From the NCBI GenBank assembly GCA_018697195.1, contig CM031864.1, positions 18,670,762 to 18,734,761 on the forward strand: DNA of 64,000 nucleotides, given 5' to 3'. The position numbers and the translations under genes were made by a program. Under the pieces are notes generated by a model, which did not search any database, was not told where the DNA came from, and saw nothing but the letters and a program-made list of their open reading frames with translations. Source of the DNA: Certhia americana. Lineage: Eukaryota; Chordata; Aves; Passeriformes; Certhiidae. The first letter of the stretch is position 1; every line of letters begins with the position of its first letter. Below, one piece after another: positions 62,601 through 64,000 of this stretch.

Positions 62601-64000
62601 ATGTGTATAATAGCTGAAATGATCCTGCTCCTGTGTTGGAGAAGGGCTTGTGAAAGAGCCCAACAGGAGATGGCTTGGTAAAGGTCTGATTTGAAGCTCA
62701 GGGAAACCACTGGACAGTCTTTCAAGGCAGACATGCTCCAGGACCATGTGCCACTTCTTGTACGCCACTCTGCTTCCTTCAGCGTTTGAGAAAACTGACA
62801 AATGGAGGAAAGCACTACTGAGACACACCAAAGCACAGACCTGTTCAAATGTTGGTGGTTTGTGGTCCTTGGCCAATAAATTCTTATGCTGTAGACTGTT
62901 ACAGGGAACTTGGCATAACCATTGTTATGTATCTTTCCATAGACTCCGAACCCAAGAAATCTGAGTTTGTTCTTGAGCTTTTCTTTCTCCCACAAGGTAC
63001 TAACAAATGAGCTATTGCATTAGTTACAGCTTTCATTAAAATGTAATTAAAAGATGTCATACTCTTATAGTCGGACTCAGCTGTAGCCAAACATATGGGC
63101 ATAGTAAAACATTTCAGAGAACTGAAAGATTTTGTGGTCCTGCTGAGAAAATGATAGCCTTACAGCTTCTCACTTCATTATTTTAAAATTAATAACAGCA
63201 ATTGTTTAAGTTCTCCTCATTCTAACAGAGCAGCTTTTAATACTCCTGGCTGAAATGCTCAGTGGTGAAGGTAGTTACTCTGCTGTGGATATGGAGAGCA
63301 GCTCAGGGTCCTCAGTCCTGCTGGTTCTTACAAAAGATGTCTTGGCACTTCGTGTACATACATGAAACGTTGCAGGTGCTCAGGAGAAGGGACCTGAAGC
63401 CCTGCCAATCTTGTCTGGAGAGGGCTGCCAGCTCTGACATACTTGCTGTGTTCTCCACTGCTGTAGCTGTGCCTTTGGCAAATTACTCTGAGATGGAGAC
63501 AGGCTGGGATGTTGAGTATTTAGGTCACTTCCCTAGAATGAGAAGTATGTCTTTGGCTTTATTACAGTAATTTGAAGTTCTACAAAGTCTAGTAGCTGAA
63601 AGAGGAGGGAGATCTCTGCTAACAGCCTGGTCCCAGTGCAGTCAGGGCACAGGACTTGTAGTTCAAATCATTGTCTGAGAGCAGGGATCCCAATGGGGCC
63701 CCTCGTGTCACAAAAGGCTTTGGGTTACACTTCTGGCTCTGTGCCTTGATATAAGCACCAGTTCGAGGGTGTGAGGAGGATATTGCTGTGTGGGTGAGCC
63801 TTGCCCTTGGCTCCTGCTGGCTGCAGCTCTCTGGGTACACAGGTATAAGAAGGGGATAAGCACTGCTGACTCTCCAGGCCACTCCTCGGCACTGAGCTGG
63901 CTGCAGGCATAAACAAGTCCTGGGAAATTGTTAGGGGGAACCAAGGGCCTGTGAGCCATGTGCCTCAGACATGATGAGACACTGGCCTCCTGTGCCTGGA
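56601..64000. other. unique non-coding DNA
   Basis: No confirmed gene to the window end. A 19-base T run lies at 62,334-62,352. Minus-strand frames of 182 codons (60,372-60,920) and 150 codons (62,543-62,995) have no domain, and both are overlapped by other open frames. A hint of a CR1-like TCTATGATTCTCTG string at 59,407 lacks any recognisable element body. One exon-like segment at 60,072 is listed separately. Confidence 0.58.
60072..60138 (+). other. exon-like segment with strong acceptor (unproven)
   Basis: A strong acceptor (TACTGTTTTCTTCTTTTTTAG, AG at 60,070-60,071, here given by key residues) is followed by 67 nt ending at AAG|GTACAT, an acceptable donor. The open frame across it reads VRALQLFLDQVFFPKCSVTF. 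The frame stays open past the donor, so it could also be read as an unspliced 72-codon frame. No homologue is recognised, and in 64 kb of AT-rich DNA such a combination can arise by chance. Confidence 0.12.

Noticed and set aside
62543..62995. 150-codon minus-strand frame
   Set aside because: Overlaps another open frame on the same strand and one on the opposite strand, with no domain or splice evidence.

Overview
The window looks like non-coding vertebrate nuclear DNA, most probably from a bird and perhaps a songbird. It is AT-rich and CpG-poor. No open reading frame exceeds about 260 codons, and the longest ones are artefacts of a minisatellite. There is no operon-like packing. Two solo LTRs have 6-bp target-site duplications, and three very old MIR-type SINE relics are recognisable. 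No Alu, B1 or L1 was seen, and no clear CR1 tail. The bird assignment is inference: it rests on low interspersed-repeat density and on my impression that the LTRs resemble passerine class II elements. I did not identify any gene by name.

Layout. Positions 1-10,000 are unique non-coding DNA with a (TG)n run at 681, a (GAGT)n array at 4,885-4,998 broken by an assembly gap, and a MIR-like relic near 6,150-6,300. A (TA)n/T-tract lies at 10,078-10,136. From there to 30,540 the DNA is unique intergenic or intronic sequence with a GC-richer patch at 14.7-15.6 kb, a (TATC)n run at 21.0 kb and an AT-rich, homeodomain-core-rich block at 29.2-29.5 kb. A 702-bp solo LTR occupies 30,549-31,250. An antisense MIR relic sits at 35.95-36.09 kb, immediately followed by a small CpG-retaining island. 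The most structured locus is 38.19-38.83 kb. It holds a 22/23-bp GC-rich minisatellite with an internal assembly gap, whose right edge forms one arm of a perfect 37-bp inverted repeat. A second antisense MIR relic follows at 39.26-39.42 kb. The rest (39.4-64 kb) is unique non-coding DNA with homopolymers, a compound A/CAAAA/CCAA tract at 42.8 kb, a 21-base poly-C at 53.5 kb and a 532-bp solo LTR at 56,063-56,594.

A few short stretches resemble exons: 43,692-43,764, 47,767-47,979, 60,072-60,138 and, more weakly, 33,040-33,153. None is proven and I could not assign any to a protein family. The window is best read as a gene-poor interval or a very large intron. No CpG-island promoter, RNA gene, CRISPR array or coordinated gene system was found, and I see no sign of a novel multi-gene system.
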